Positions 17,054 to 26,876 are shown, numbered from the stretch's first letter. The stretch is 48,586 nucleotides of DNA from Vasconcelosia minhoensis LEGE 07310 (GCF_015207255.1 NZ_JADEXG010000041.1:1-48586); one strand, 5' to 3'. Translations and numbers: made by a program. Notes: a model not told the origin generated them from the letters alone.

Positions 17054-18475
17054 ATGACAGCGTCTGCAACTTCTGAATCCGCTTTTAAGCAGTTCATTGA
17101 GAAAAGGGTGCTGCTGGGTCAGCCTCTAACGACTGAGCTAGTCGCCATCCTGCTGGTCTATTTTATCCAAGGCGTTTTGGGCCTGGCGAGGCTAGCGGTC
17201 AGCTTTTTTCTTAAAGACGACATCGGCCTGACCCCGGCGGAAGTCTCGGCGCTGATGGGGATTGCTGTTTTGCCCTGGACGGTGAAGCCACTGTTTGGTT
17301 TTCTATCAGACGGGTTGCCAATTTTCAAATACCGACGGCGGCCCTACCTAGTGCTGTCGGGGCTGCTGGGCGCGATCGCGTGGCTGGCCCTGGCGACAGT
17401 GGTTAATACCGCCTGGGCCGCGATTACGGCGATTGTCCTGACGTCGCTGTCGGTGGCCGTCTCCGATGTGATTGTAGATTCGCTGGTGGTCGAGCGGGCG
17501 CGGCAGGAGTCGCAAAGCGACGCCGGCACGCTGCAATCGCTGGCTTGGGGGGCCTCTGCCTTTGGCGGCCTAATTACCGCCTATCTAGGTGGACTGCTGC
17601 TGGAGCAGACCAGTACCCAGTTCGTTTTCGCCGTCACCGCCGCCTTTCCGCTGGTGGTTTCCGGCGTCGCCTGGCTGATTGCCGAAGAGCCAATCACTGA
17701 GCGACCGAACTTTCAGGCGATCTGGCAGCAGGTACAACAGCTCAAGGCCGCCGTAAGTCAGAAGGCAATCTGGATGCCTGCCCTGTTTCTGTTTCTCTGG
17801 CAGGCGACGCCCACAGCGGATTCCGCCTTCTTTTTCTTCACGACGAACGAGCTGGGATTTGAGCCCGAGTTTTTAGGCCGGGTGCGGCTCGTCACGAGCC
17901 TGGCGGCGCTGGTAGGGATCTGGATTTTTCAGCGGTTTCTCAAGTCGGTTTCCTTTCGGAAAATTTTTGCCTGGTCTACGGTGCTGTCAGCGCTGCTGGG
18001 GATGACGGCGCTGCTGTTGGTGACCCATACCAATCGCCAGCTGGGAATTGACGATCGCTGGTTTAGCCTGGGCGACAGCCTGGTGCTGACGGTGATGGGT
18101 CAGATTGCCTTTATGCCGGTTTTGGTGCTTTCAGCCCGGCTCTGCCCGCCGGGGGTCGAAGCCACCCTGTTCGCCTTGCTGATGTCAATTGTCAACTTGG
18201 CTGGCCTGCTTTCCCATGAGCTGGGAGCGCTGCTGACCCACTGGCTGAACGTCACCGATACCCAGTTTGACAATCTCTGGCTGCTGGTGGTGATCACCAA
18301 CCTGACAACGCTGCTGCCGCTGCCGCTGCTGCGCCTGCTGCCCCACTCGACAGCCCAGCAGGAGACCGCTCCATCGCCAAAAGACGAGACTAGCGCTGCT
18401 TTGAAGGGCCTTCAGGAAACCACCGTGACCGTCGGCTCCGCCGACCTGAAAGAGCCCGAACTGAATCAGCTTTGA
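17054..18475 (+). CDS. Folate/biopterin (BT1) family MFS transporter
   Basis: This is a roughly 473-residue, 12-segment membrane protein. Its N-terminal half carries the features of the folate-biopterin transporter family known from Leishmania BT1 and from plastid and cyanobacterial homologues: FFLKDDIGLTPAEVSALMG and TVKPLFGFLSDGLPIFKYRR near residues 50-95, then VSDVIVDSLVVERAR near 140. It probably moves folates or related pterins across the inner or plasma membrane. The C-terminal 40 residues are polar. ATG 17054 is favoured; an in-frame TTG five codons upstream sits closer to AGGGGAAG, so the start is uncertain. The carotenoid oxygenase follows 24 bp later and is probably cotranscribed. 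Confidence 0.85.
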   Translation: MTASATSESAFKQFIEKRVLLGQPLTTELVAILLVYFIQGVLGLARLAVSFFLKDDIGLTPAEVSALMGIAVLPWTVKPLFGFLSDGLPIFKYRRRPYLVLSGLLGAIAWLALATVVNTAWAAITAIVLTSLSVAVSDVIVDSLVVERARQESQSDAGTLQSLAWGASAFGGLITAYLGGLLLEQTSTQFVFAVTAAFPLVVSGVAWLIAEEPITERPNFQAIWQQVQQLKAAVSQKAIWMPALFLFLWQATPTADSAFFFFTTNELGFEPEFLGRVRLVTSLAALVGIWIFQRFLKSVSFRKIFAWSTVLSALLGMTALLLVTHTNRQLGIDDRWFSLGDSLVLTVMGQIAFMPVLVLSARLCPPGVEATLFALLMSIVNLAGLLSHELGALLTHWLNVTDTQFDNLWLLVVITNLTTLLPLPLLRLLPHSTAQQETAPSPKDETSAALKGLQETTVTVGSADLKEPELNQL

Positions 18476-18499
18476 CCGCCTAAACTACCCGCTAAAGCC

Positions 18500-19990
18500 A
18501 TGCAGACGATCAACAATACCAATCCAGCTGCTACCGCCTACGCCATGGACGACTGGCGCAGCGGCTACCGCTCCCAACCCCAGGAGTTTGCCTACTGGAT
18601 TGACGAGGTCGAAGGGACGATTCCTCCAGCGCTCAGCGGAACGATTTTTCGTAACGGGCCAGGGCTGCTCGACATCGGCGGCTACCCGGTGCGGCATCCG
18701 TTCGATGGGGACGGCCTGATCAGCTCTATTGCCTTTTCTCAGGGGCGGGCCTTCTACCGCAGCCGCTTTGTGCGGACGGCGGGCTACGTGTCTGAGCAGG
18801 CCGCCGGTAAGCCGCTCTACCGCGGCGTCTTTGGTACCCAGAAGCCGGGCGGCCCGCTGGCCAATGCCTTCGACCTGCGGCTCAAAAATATTGCCAATAC
18901 CAACATTATCTACTGGGGGGGCAAGCTGCTGGCCCTGTGGGAGGCGGCTGAGCCCCACCGGCTCGACCCCCATACCCTAGAGACCCTGGGACTGGACTAC
19001 CTGGACGGCCTGCTGCAAGCGGGCGACCCGTTTGCAGCCCATCCCAAAATTGACCCGAGCTGCGATCGCGCTCAGGGTCAGCCCTGCCTGGTCAACTTCG
19101 CTGTTAAGACCGGCCTTTCAAGCAAAATCATATTGTATGAGTTCGACCCGGCGGGTCGCCTGGTGCATCAGTGCAGCCATACGATTCCAGGCTTTGCCTT
19201 TATGCACGATTTTGCCATCACCCCCGACTACGCAATTTTCGTCCAGAATCCGGTCAGCTTTAACCCGCTGCCCTTCATTTTGGGTCTAAAAGGGGCTGGG
19301 GAATGTATTGGCTTTAACCCCAAACAGCCGACCCAAATCTTTGCCATTCCGAGGGACGGTCAGAGCCCGGTGCGCCGGTTCGAGACCGACGCCAGCTTTG
19401 TCTTTCACCATGCCAACGCCTACGAAGCCGATGGTGAGCTGGTGCTCGACTCGATTCGCTATGACCGCTTTCCTAGCCTGGACGACTCGGCTGACTATAG
19501 CGAAGTCGATTTTGACCATGTTCCAGCGGGACAGCTCTGGCGATTTAGGGCCAACCTAGACAACAGTCAGGTCTCGACTGAGGTGCTGATTGAGCGCTGC
19601 TGTGAGTTTCCCCACATCCATCCGCAGCGGGTGGGCCAGCCCTATCGCTATCTCTACATTGGAGCGGCCCATTCGGCTCAGGGCAATGCGCCGCTCCAGG
19701 CCCTGCTAAAGCAAGACCTGCATACGGGTCAGGAGCAGCTGTGGAGCGCGGCTCCCCGGGGATTTTCGGGCGAGCCGCTGTTCGTACCGAGGCCGGGCAG
19801 CAGCGCCGAAGACGACGGCTGGGTGCTGCTCATGCTCTACAATGCCGAACGCCGCTGCTCAGACCTGGCGATCTTCGATGCCCGGGACATCACTCCCGGC
19901 CCGGTCACCCGGCTGTTGCTGAAGCACCATATTCCTTACGGACTGCACGGCAGCTATACGCCTGATTATTTTGGACCAGCAGCATCCTAG
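18500..19990 (+). CDS. Carotenoid cleavage oxygenase (apocarotenoid 15,15'-oxygenase type)
   Basis: The 496-residue enzyme belongs to the RPE65/CCD family, seven-bladed propellers with an Fe(II) held by four histidines. The iron-ligand neighbourhoods are all visible: the His in FAFMHDFAITPDYAIF, the FVFHHANAYE segment, FPHIHPQRVGQPYRYLY, and the terminal GLHGSYTPDYF. The N-terminal GTIFRNGPGLLDIGG and HPFDGDGLI blocks are also typical. The length matches Synechocystis apocarotenoid oxygenase (about 490), which cleaves apocarotenals to retinal. That substrate is inferred by similarity. It follows the BT1 transporter closely and converges on the giant ORF with 12 bp between stops. Confidence 0.9.
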   Translation: MQTINNTNPAATAYAMDDWRSGYRSQPQEFAYWIDEVEGTIPPALSGTIFRNGPGLLDIGGYPVRHPFDGDGLISSIAFSQGRAFYRSRFVRTAGYVSEQAAGKPLYRGVFGTQKPGGPLANAFDLRLKNIANTNIIYWGGKLLALWEAAEPHRLDPHTLETLGLDYLDGLLQAGDPFAAHPKIDPSCDRAQGQPCLVNFAVKTGLSSKIILYEFDPAGRLVHQCSHTIPGFAFMHDFAITPDYAIFVQNPVSFNPLPFILGLKGAGECIGFNPKQPTQIFAIPRDGQSPVRRFETDASFVFHHANAYEADGELVLDSIRYDRFPSLDDSADYSEVDFDHVPAGQLWRFRANLDNSQVSTEVLIERCCEFPHIHPQRVGQPYRYLYIGAAHSAQGNAPLQALLKQDLHTGQEQLWSAAPRGFSGEPLFVPRPGSSAEDDGWVLLMLYNAERRCSDLAIFDARDITPGPVTRLLLKHHIPYGLHGSYTPDYFGPAAS

Positions 19991-20002
19991 CTTACCAGTG
20001 GC

Positions 20003-23000
20003 TTAGGATGCCGCTTCAGCTGTCGGCGCCAGCTGAGAGATTAGCGGCTCCGACAGCTGCTGATGTTTAGTTGAAAGAATCTGCTCTAGGTAAGCGCGCA
20101 GCCGCTTGCGCTGTTCCAGATTAGGAACATAGATCTGACCGTCCTGGCGCTCAAACAGCGGCGCTTCAGCGAAGGCCTGGTAGAGCCCTAGTTCTTGGGA
20201 CTGTGGGCTAATCAGTACCCGGTCAGCACCAGAGGGAATCAGTCCCGGCGGCAGATGGCCGCCCAGCAGCGCTAAAATATGTAGCTGGCAGACCTGCGTG
20301 TTGATACCGCGCTGTTCCAGCAGCTGCATAATCCTGCTGACCGGCTGAGGCTGTTGGGGAAAGCACCGCAGCAGCTCCATGAGCAGGAAATAGTCACTGT
20401 ACTGCTGGCGGTGAACGTCGAGCACCTGGGGATAGCGAGCCAGGTTGGCCAAGCCGTAGGCAACGCGGCTACAGCTGTTGGGGAAGCTGCCGCTGTAGGT
20501 ATCTTGAATGATGGTGGCATTGGGAAACTTCTGCCGTAGCCACCGCGCCAGCGCCGCCAGCGAGGCTGAACCACCGGTGCAGATCACCTGCTTAACCGCC
20601 TGGGCCGAAAGCCCCTGCTGGCTCAGCAGAATGTTCAAATGCCGCTTAATCCGCTGGATGTAAGGCAGGAAGATTCGGCTTTCCAACTCTCGCCGTTTAA
20701 CCAGCCAGCGATGATTGCCCAAATCAAGCTGGCATTGGGGCTGATGCTGGAGGACTAGCTTGAGATAGTGGGCTGCTTCCAGTAGGCTCTGGCCGAGGGG
20801 AGAGCTTTCCAACCGCTGCTGTAGCCGGTAGCGGTTAGCGATATCTGACTCGCCTGGCTGGGGTAACGTCAGCTGATCCAGCCCCAGACTCTGCCAGTCC
20901 TGATCGGCCCAGTCGGGCAGGTCGGCGTGCCAGTGCCAGTCCTGATTAGGGTCAGCTGAGGAAGGCGCTGGCACCAGGGACTGATTCGTTTCCGGCGGAT
21001 GCAGCAGCTGACAGATAATATCCTGGTCAAGGCTATTACCAGCGTAGGCAAAGCTACGCAGCGTAAAGGCGGAATAGCTCAGGTCGCTCAGCCGCTCGGG
21101 CAGATCGACCAGGGCAATCTCACTTAGCACAGCTCCAGCACTGATAATCGCCGTACCGCCTTGCCAGTCGCAGTTATAGAGACTGGGCTGGTGCGATGGG
21201 GTACCGGGGTCAGCCGCGCCGGTTTGCGGATCGGGCAGCCCCGACAGAACAGCCGCGATCGCGTCTTCCACAAAGAAAATCTGCTCTGTATGGTCCACCA
21301 GCCCAGCCGTCAGCAGCACCTCACGAATATTGAAGCTGTAGGTATCGGGCCAGTTAGTAGGATAGCCAACAATCGCCCCTTGCAGGGCGGCGATCACGGT
21401 CTGGAGCTGTTCCGCTTCTAACCCGACTGCTCCGCACTGGGGCTGATCGGACTGTCCCTGGTCTACCAGGCTTGACAGTAGTTTTTCCAGGGCCGACTGC
21501 ACCGCGACTAAGGGCAGCGATCGCTGCTCCGTCCATTGGATTAAGGGCTCATCAGCGTCTGCCGTCCGATGCGGTACGCCAACTTTGAGCAGCGGCTTCA
21601 GCTGTCGCACGGCGTAGCTGCCCTGCGTCGGGTCAGACGACTGGATCTGGCTGGCCTGATTCCAGGCCGCCGCTCCGACCGCTAAAACCTGGTGGTCTGC
21701 TGAGAGCCAGGCCACCGTCGGCAGTCGAAAGCGCTTCGTCGCCGGGTCGCCAGACTCATACCAGTAAAGCGGATAGACCTGACCGTCGGTCCGATTCATC
21801 AACACCGCCGATAGCCCCGTTGACCCCAGGTCAAGTCCCAGAAACCAGTCCGGTTCAGCACCGGGCGCGGCGGAATCAGGGGGGGAGATCGGCGATCGCT
21901 GCTCGGTGACCTCGGCAGCGGGCTCCGGCTGTTCTATCCTGTGCTCTGACTCTATCCTGGGCTCTGTCACGGGCGCAGCGGGGGCAATGGGCGATTCAAA
22001 GTCTGCCAGCATCTGGTCGAGGACATTCGACGAAGCCGTTTCTAACTCGGCCGCCCGGGCCGCCTCACGGTTTAGGGCCTCTAGCTGAGCGGCGAGATCC
22101 GTCGGCATCTCGCCCGCTAGCTCTGACTGGGTTAAATCATCGGCAGGGACCGGGGGCGGTGCTGACTCAGCCGACTCGCTATCGAATTCTTCGGGTTCAG
22201 GCGCATCCGGCACCATGGCCGACTCAGGCAGCTCTGGCGGGAAAGATTCCTCGAAGCCCATCTCAGCAAAGCTAGCCTGACCTTGGGTAACCGGCTCCAG
22301 GGCTGAGTCATCTAGCTCCAGACGTTCTGCGTCAGAATCTGAACAGGCTGACCAAGCGGCGTCATCCGCCAGCTCCAGGTCGAGGTCGAAATCATCATCT
22401 AGTTCTGTATCCAGATTGGTCGGTTTGGCGCTCAGCTCGGCCGACGCAGCGTCCATTGCAAAGATCTGATCGATGGGCTCATCCTCAAAATCGATATCGT
22501 CTTCGCTGACTTCAGAGACCAGATCCTCCAACGTTAGATCTTCCAGCGCTAGCGGTGCCTCATCCTCCAAAACCTCTGCTGAAGTTTGAACGGGCTCCGC
22601 TGGAGGCTCGGTAGCGGCCTCATCTTCCAGATCGAGGGCTAACGGGTCAGGTTCATCTATCTGGGTTGGCTCAGCAACCGGCTCAGCGATCGATTCCGGC
22701 TCGGGAATCGCGGCGGGGTTCTCATCGTCAGCGCGAAACTGATACCAGTCTGCCAGTGCGGCTGGATCGAGTTCTGGGTCAAGCTCGGGCGGCTGAACCG
22801 GGTCGAGGCTGAGTAAATCCTGATCGAGCTGACTGGATAAGTCCTGGCCAAATTCAAAATCGAGGCTATTTTCTTCATCCCCCCCAGCAGCTTCGGAGCC
22901 GAGTAGATCTTCACCCGCCGGAGCGGCAATATAGACGTCGTCCAGCGTTGCTTCATCCGCTTCGCTAACCGATTCAAAACTATCATTGACGCTAGAGAAT

Positions 23001-25024
23001 TCTACCGAGGCGGCCTGATTCGGATCGGGTAGCAGCTCAGATAGCGACTCTATTGTTTCAGCCGCCGGTTCTGGTGGCTCTGACGGCATCGTCAAATCGG
23101 GTCCAAAAAGGGCTTCCAGCGCATCTTCGTCGGCGTCCTCAGCAACCGGGTCGGGGCTGTCATCAGATTCAGGATTCAGCCAGTCGGGCGTCGGCGAGAC
23201 TGCCATCGCAGAGTCAGGCTCTAGACCAAACAGCCAGGTTTCGGCTTCAGCCAGATCGGAATCTGCGGTCTCTGGAGCAGTATCAGTAGCGATGTCGGAG
23301 GCTTCAGCCCCTCTCTGATTGGCATCATCGCTGCGCTCAACTTTAGGCACGGCCTGCTCAAATTCTACGGCTGCTTCCGGCTCGTCCCGTTTCAGCTGAG
23401 GGGCAATCCCTGCAGCAGCGGCCCGATCGTCAGCCAGACTATTCTCGGCCAAATCATCCGCGGCCTCAGCCTCAAACAGGTTTTGGTAGAGCGCATCTAG
23501 ATCTTCCCCTTCGGCGCCTTCGTCACTGTCCAGCTCACCGGTGATAGACCCCGGCAAATCGCTGCTGCTGGGCAGTTCGCTGTCAGCGTCATCAGCCAGA
23601 GAGGCATCGAGCAGCTCGAGTACGTCATCATCGGCATCCGCTGCCGGTGCTGTCGTCACCGGCGGTTCAGCGGGAGCTGCTGCCCCTGGAGCAGCGGCGG
23701 CTGGCTCAGACTGAGCCGCTGTCTCTTGATCAAATTCGAGAAAATCCAGATCGTCGTCGAGCGGATCGGGTGGGTCGAATCTCTCGTCAAAGCCGGCGTT
23801 GAGGTCCAGGTCAAGGATCTCAGCGTCGAGGTTATCAGACTCCGCCGCGGTTAGATTAAGGCCGGCATCCGGATCATCGTTCTCTAGCTGGACTGGCTCA
23901 TCCAGAGATTCATCAAAGTCGTCGTCAAGGTCAAAATCGAAGGTCTCCATTTCGATATCGTCATCGGCCAGATCAAGATCGGGGCCAATATCGAGGTCGG
24001 CGGCTAGGCTAGCCTCAGCAGCGCTGAGCGTATTGTCCGGATCAGGCGGCTCAGGCGCAGACGAGGTTTCATCTGGGATGTTGCCTGAGGCGGCGGGCGG
24101 CTGGAGCGGCCGGGAGCTGACGGTGACCGCATTAGCCGCTTCAGCGGTTTCAGCAGCCAGGTAAATTGAAGCTTCTTGACCCAGCTGCTGAGCCAGATAG
24201 CTGACCAGGGCGCGCACCACGCCTTCACCCTGACGACCCAGGCCGTGCATACTCTCCAACCCCTCAGCCAGAGACTCCTGATAGCTGCTAACGCTCTTTT
24301 GCAGCGCTTCAAACACGACTTGCAGGGTCGAATCTAGCTTGAGTAGGAGCTGGTCTGACTGAGCCTGGAGCAGCCGCAGCTGTTCTAAGCGCTGGGCCGG
24401 ATGCAGCCTTAGTTCAGCGGCGGTAAGCTCGGCTGCAGTCGCGTTGGGGGCCAGCAGTAAATCATCGGCTCGACCTGCCTCTAGCTTGGCCAAGGTCCCT
24501 GCGACTTGGGCCGACAGGTTTGCCTGCAGGCGGGCCATCAGAGATTCTAAGAAGCGGTTGAGCTGCTGCTGATTGACGCTTTCGCCCATGCCTGCCGTAG
24601 CACTGGGCTGGGTGCGCTGGTCAGCAAGCTGCCTGAGTTCGGCCTGAAGCGCATCTCGCTGCTGACTCAGAGACTCAATCTCCGATCGCAGCGGCTGTAG
24701 CGTATGCGTTTTCAGATGCTGCATCTCAACTAGCAGCGCTTGCAGCACATGCTCAGCCGTATCGCCGGGCGTCACCGCATTGGCACCTGCCGTCGAGGAT
24801 GGAGAAGCGATTTGACCAGTCGTGGGATTGATCGGCCCCCAGCCCCCCGGCGTCTCGAGGACCTGCTGAAGCGACTGTAGGTACTCTTTTGTATGGGCTA
24901 AAACCTCCTGCTGCTGCGTGGTCTCGCTGGACATTACCCACGGTAAGCGAGGATTGGCCTGGCTGCTTAAGGCCGCGTTGATTTCGGCAATCAGCGTCTG
25001 AATTTGATCCTTCTGAGAAGTCAC
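20003..25024 (-). CDS. Giant acidic protein with C-terminal Hsp70/actin-like ATPase domain
   Basis: A single 1673-codon frame from GTG 25024. Residues 1-270 are helical with coiled-coil character (LRSEIESLSQQRDALQAELR; LRLLQAQSDQLLLKLDSTL). Residues about 300-1040 are extremely acidic, with many Asp/Glu/Leu/Phe tracts such as FDFDLDDDFDESLDEP and few basic residues. From about 1056 comes an actin-fold ATPase: phosphate-1 loop WFLGLDLGSTGLSAVLMN, phosphate-2-like CDWQGGTAIISAG near 1282, and adenosine-motif-like VICTGGSASLAALARWL near 1478. A 170-residue helical C-terminus follows. The actin fold suggests ATP-dependent chaperone or scaffold behaviour. The acidic spacer suggests binding of basic partners or a flexible tether. 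It is divergent from crp. I know of no characterised homologue of this architecture. Confidence 0.8.
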   Translation of the reverse strand: MTSQKDQIQTLIAEINAALSSQANPRLPWVMSSETTQQQEVLAHTKEYLQSLQQVLETPGGWGPINPTTGQIASPSSTAGANAVTPGDTAEHVLQALLVEMQHLKTHTLQPLRSEIESLSQQRDALQAELRQLADQRTQPSATAGMGESVNQQQLNRFLESLMARLQANLSAQVAGTLAKLEAGRADDLLLAPNATAAELTAAELRLHPAQRLEQLRLLQAQSDQLLLKLDSTLQVVFEALQKSVSSYQESLAEGLESMHGLGRQGEGVVRALVSYLAQQLGQEASIYLAAETAEAANAVTVSSRPLQPPAASGNIPDETSSAPEPPDPDNTLSAAEASLAADLDIGPDLDLADDDIEMETFDFDLDDDFDESLDEPVQLENDDPDAGLNLTAAESDNLDAEILDLDLNAGFDERFDPPDPLDDDLDFLEFDQETAAQSEPAAAAPGAAAPAEPPVTTAPAADADDDVLELLDASLADDADSELPSSSDLPGSITGELDSDEGAEGEDLDALYQNLFEAEAADDLAENSLADDRAAAAGIAPQLKRDEPEAAVEFEQAVPKVERSDDANQRGAEASDIATDTAPETADSDLAEAETWLFGLEPDSAMAVSPTPDWLNPESDDSPDPVAEDADEDALEALFGPDLTMPSEPPEPAAETIESLSELLPDPNQAASVEFSSVNDSFESVSEADEATLDDVYIAAPAGEDLLGSEAAGGDEENSLDFEFGQDLSSQLDQDLLSLDPVQPPELDPELDPAALADWYQFRADDENPAAIPEPESIAEPVAEPTQIDEPDPLALDLEDEAATEPPAEPVQTSAEVLEDEAPLALEDLTLEDLVSEVSEDDIDFEDEPIDQIFAMDAASAELSAKPTNLDTELDDDFDLDLELADDAAWSACSDSDAERLELDDSALEPVTQGQASFAEMGFEESFPPELPESAMVPDAPEPEEFDSESAESAPPPVPADDLTQSELAGEMPTDLAAQLEALNREAARAAELETASSNVLDQMLADFESPIAPAAPVTEPRIESEHRIEQPEPAAEVTEQRSPISPPDSAAPGAEPDWFLGLDLGSTGLSAVLMNRTDGQVYPLYWYESGDPATKRFRLPTVAWLSADHQVLAVGAAAWNQASQIQSSDPTQGSYAVRQLKPLLKVGVPHRTADADEPLIQWTEQRSLPLVAVQSALEKLLSSLVDQGQSDQPQCGAVGLEAEQLQTVIAALQGAIVGYPTNWPDTYSFNIREVLLTAGLVDHTEQIFFVEDAIAAVLSGLPDPQTGAADPGTPSHQPSLYNCDWQGGTAIISAGAVLSEIALVDLPERLSDLSYSAFTLRSFAYAGNSLDQDIICQLLHPPETNQSLVPAPSSADPNQDWHWHADLPDWADQDWQSLGLDQLTLPQPGESDIANRYRLQQRLESSPLGQSLLEAAHYLKLVLQHQPQCQLDLGNHRWLVKRRELESRIFLPYIQRIKRHLNILLSQQGLSAQAVKQVICTGGSASLAALARWLRQKFPNATIIQDTYSGSFPNSCSRVAYGLANLARYPQVLDVHRQQYSDYFLLMELLRCFPQQPQPVSRIMQLLEQRGINTQVCQLHILALLGGHLPPGLIPSGADRVLISPQSQELGLYQAFAEAPLFERQDGQIYVPNLEQRKRLRAYLEQILSTKHQQLSEPLISQLAPTAEAAS

Positions 25025-25382
25025 AATAAATGCCCTTGATGCTAGCGATGGGAGTAAGCGGTCTTTTGTACTCTGGTTTGTACGCTGGGATTAATCTGGG
25101 GATTGTGCCTAAGATTGTCAATTTTCGATAGCCCGATAAGGATAGCTCAGATAACATGTTTGAAGAAAAAAGGCAATCTCCAGGTCGAATGCTCAAAGTT
25201 TAGGATAGGCAGGCCAAAAAGTCATAGTCTCGCGACAAGATTCCCGTTCTTTTCTGAATTTGACCGAATCTTAGACGAAATCACTCAGATGTAGGCAATT
25301 TTCCGAAAGTTCCCGACCTGGTGCGCTAGCGGTTATCTTGAGTGAGCAACCCAATGCGGCCCGATACAGCCTAGTATTGCTT
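25025..25382. other. Divergent intergenic region between the giant ORF and crp
   Basis: These 358 bp hold no gene I can support. A 12-bp element is tandemly duplicated (TTTGTACTCTGG 25065-25076, TTTGTACGCTGG 25077-25088), about 40-65 bp before the giant ORF. On the minus strand a TTGACA (complement of 25117-25122) is a plausible -35 for that ORF, but no good -10 is at the right distance. The region must carry promoters for both divergent genes. Confidence 0.4.
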
Positions 25383-26087
25383 ATGGACGTCCGTTACAGC
25401 TCTGGCGATCGCGCCGCCGAAAGCGACCTGATTCGCTCAGCTCCTTTCTTTGCTGAGCTGACGGATGAGGTAATCGATCGGGCCGTGGCTCAGGTCGTGA
25501 CTCTCCGCCATCCAGCCGATCAGGTGATTTTGCGCGAAAATGATTGGGGCAGCTCAGTTTATTTTATCCTGGACGGCTGGGTCAAAATTTGCACCTACAA
25601 CCTGGACGGCAAAGAAGTTACGCTCAACATTCTGGGTAAGGGCGAGCTGTTTGGTGAAATGGCCCCGCTCGACGAGGTGCCCCGCTCAACCGACGTGATT
25701 ACGCTGTCATCGACTGTAATCGGCAGCATGCCAGCCCGGAGCTTTGTGCAGCTGATGCAATCAGAGCCCCTAGCGGGCATTCGGTTGGCCAAGCTGATGG
25801 CTCGACGCCTGCGGCAGGTGAACCGGCGGCTGCGGCTGCGCGAATCAGACAGTCAGGCCCGGGTGGTCGATATTTTACTTTTTCTGGCCGAGGGTCAGGG
25901 GCGAGCAGCGCAGCGCGGAACTGAGATTCCTAACCTGCCCCATCGGGAACTGAGCAGCCTCAGCGGCCTAGCTCGCGAGACGGTCACCCGGGTGCTCAGC
26001 AAGCTCGAAAAAAAGGGCCTGATTGAGCGCGATCGCGCCGTCCTAAGAATTTTTGACCTCACCGCTTTAGAACGTTTTTTGATTTAG
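25383..26087 (+). CDS. Crp/Fnr family transcriptional regulator
   Basis: The 234-residue protein (from ATG 25383) has an N-terminal cyclic-nucleotide-binding fold. The phosphate-binding cassette is around FGEMAPLDEVPRSTDV, with the Glu and the Arg-Ser pair that contact cAMP in Crp. A long dimerisation helix follows (RLAKLMARRLRQVNRRLRLR). The C-terminal winged helix has recognition helix LSGLARETVTRVLSKLEKKG, containing the RETVTR pattern of Crp. cAMP response is plausible from these residues but unproven, and Fnr-type iron-sulfur cysteines are absent. An in-frame TTG at 25338 would add 15 residues; neither start has a clear ribosome binding site. It is probably cotranscribed with the DUF2232 and CobT-like genes, and its DNA targets are unknown. 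Confidence 0.9.
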   Translation: MDVRYSSGDRAAESDLIRSAPFFAELTDEVIDRAVAQVVTLRHPADQVILRENDWGSSVYFILDGWVKICTYNLDGKEVTLNILGKGELFGEMAPLDEVPRSTDVITLSSTVIGSMPARSFVQLMQSEPLAGIRLAKLMARRLRQVNRRLRLRESDSQARVVDILLFLAEGQGRAAQRGTEIPNLPHRELSSLSGLARETVTRVLSKLEKKGLIERDRAVLRIFDLTALERFLI

Positions 26088-26105
26088 CGCTCCAGTTAGC
26101 CCCGC

Positions 26106-26876
26106 ATGACTATTCCACCCGACAATCTGCCTGCCTCGGCCTCTGGTTCAGAAGTCGGTGACAGTGCGCCTTGGATTGAGGACGACCCGCCAGTCCCGGT
26201 CGCCAAAGTCGGTTCGCCTCGCCGCCCGGTGCGGACACATAAGGGACCGCTAGCGATGGTCGAAACGGCGTTTCTGGCCAGTGCGGCTAGCCTAATGTGG
26301 CTGGTCAACTTTTACTTTCCCCCCGGTCCGCTACTGCGTATCCTTTTCCCCCTTCCTATTGCGCTCGTCTATCTGCGCTGGAACCAGCGGGCGGCCTGGA
26401 TGTCGGCGCTGACCGCGGGACTGCTGCTGGCGATTTTGATGGGGCCGCCCCGCAGCCTTTTATTTGTCATGCCCTACGGGCTGCTAGGGGTGCAGCTGGG
26501 CTTTCTCTGGCGCCGTCGGGCGAGCTGGGCAATCTCGATTGGGCTAGGCGCACTGGTGGTTTCGCTAGGCGTCTTCTTTCGCATTTGGCTACTTTCGTTG
26601 ATGGCCGGAGAAGACCTCTGGGGCTATCTGACGGCACAGATTACGCAATTTCTAGCTTGGGGCACGAACCGGCTGGTGGATTGGGGGCTGGTGGGCCTAG
26701 GGGCGATCGGGCAGCCCAGCCTGACGGTGATTCAGGCACTGGCTGTGGTGTCGGTATTGCTGAGCAGCATCGTCTATCTATTTACGGTGCATCTGGCGGC
26801 CTGGCTGGTGCTGTCTCGCCTGGGTGAATCGATGCCTGGGCCGCCCCACTGGGTGCAGGCGATTCTCGATGAATGA
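26106..26876 (+). CDS. DUF2232 integral membrane protein
   Basis: The 256-residue protein begins 18 bp after crp. A 55-residue polar N-terminus rich in Pro, Ser and Arg leads into six or so membrane segments. The DUF2232 signature is ETAFLASAASLMWLVNFYFP, GPLLRILFPLPIALVYLRW and PRSLLFVMPYGLLGVQLGF. The family is widespread in cyanobacteria and Firmicutes and resembles the membrane S component of ECF-type transporters in hydropathy. No function is established. Its stop overlaps the next gene's start in ATGAATGA, indicating translational coupling to the CobT-like protein. An S-component-like role in cobamide-precursor or nicotinate uptake would fit this pairing, but that is a guess. Confidence 0.85.
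   Translation: MTIPPDNLPASASGSEVGDSAPWIEDDPPVPVAKVGSPRRPVRTHKGPLAMVETAFLASAASLMWLVNFYFPPGPLLRILFPLPIALVYLRWNQRAAWMSALTAGLLLAILMGPPRSLLFVMPYGLLGVQLGFLWRRRASWAISIGLGALVVSLGVFFRIWLLSLMAGEDLWGYLTAQITQFLAWGTNRLVDWGLVGLGAIGQPSLTVIQALAVVSVLLSSIVYLFTVHLAAWLVLSRLGESMPGPPHWVQAILDE

Noticed and set aside
21900-25400. HIP1-poor stretch considered as evidence of gene transfer
   Set aside because: It coincides with the low-complexity acidic coding region, whose codon content alone explains the lack of the octamer.
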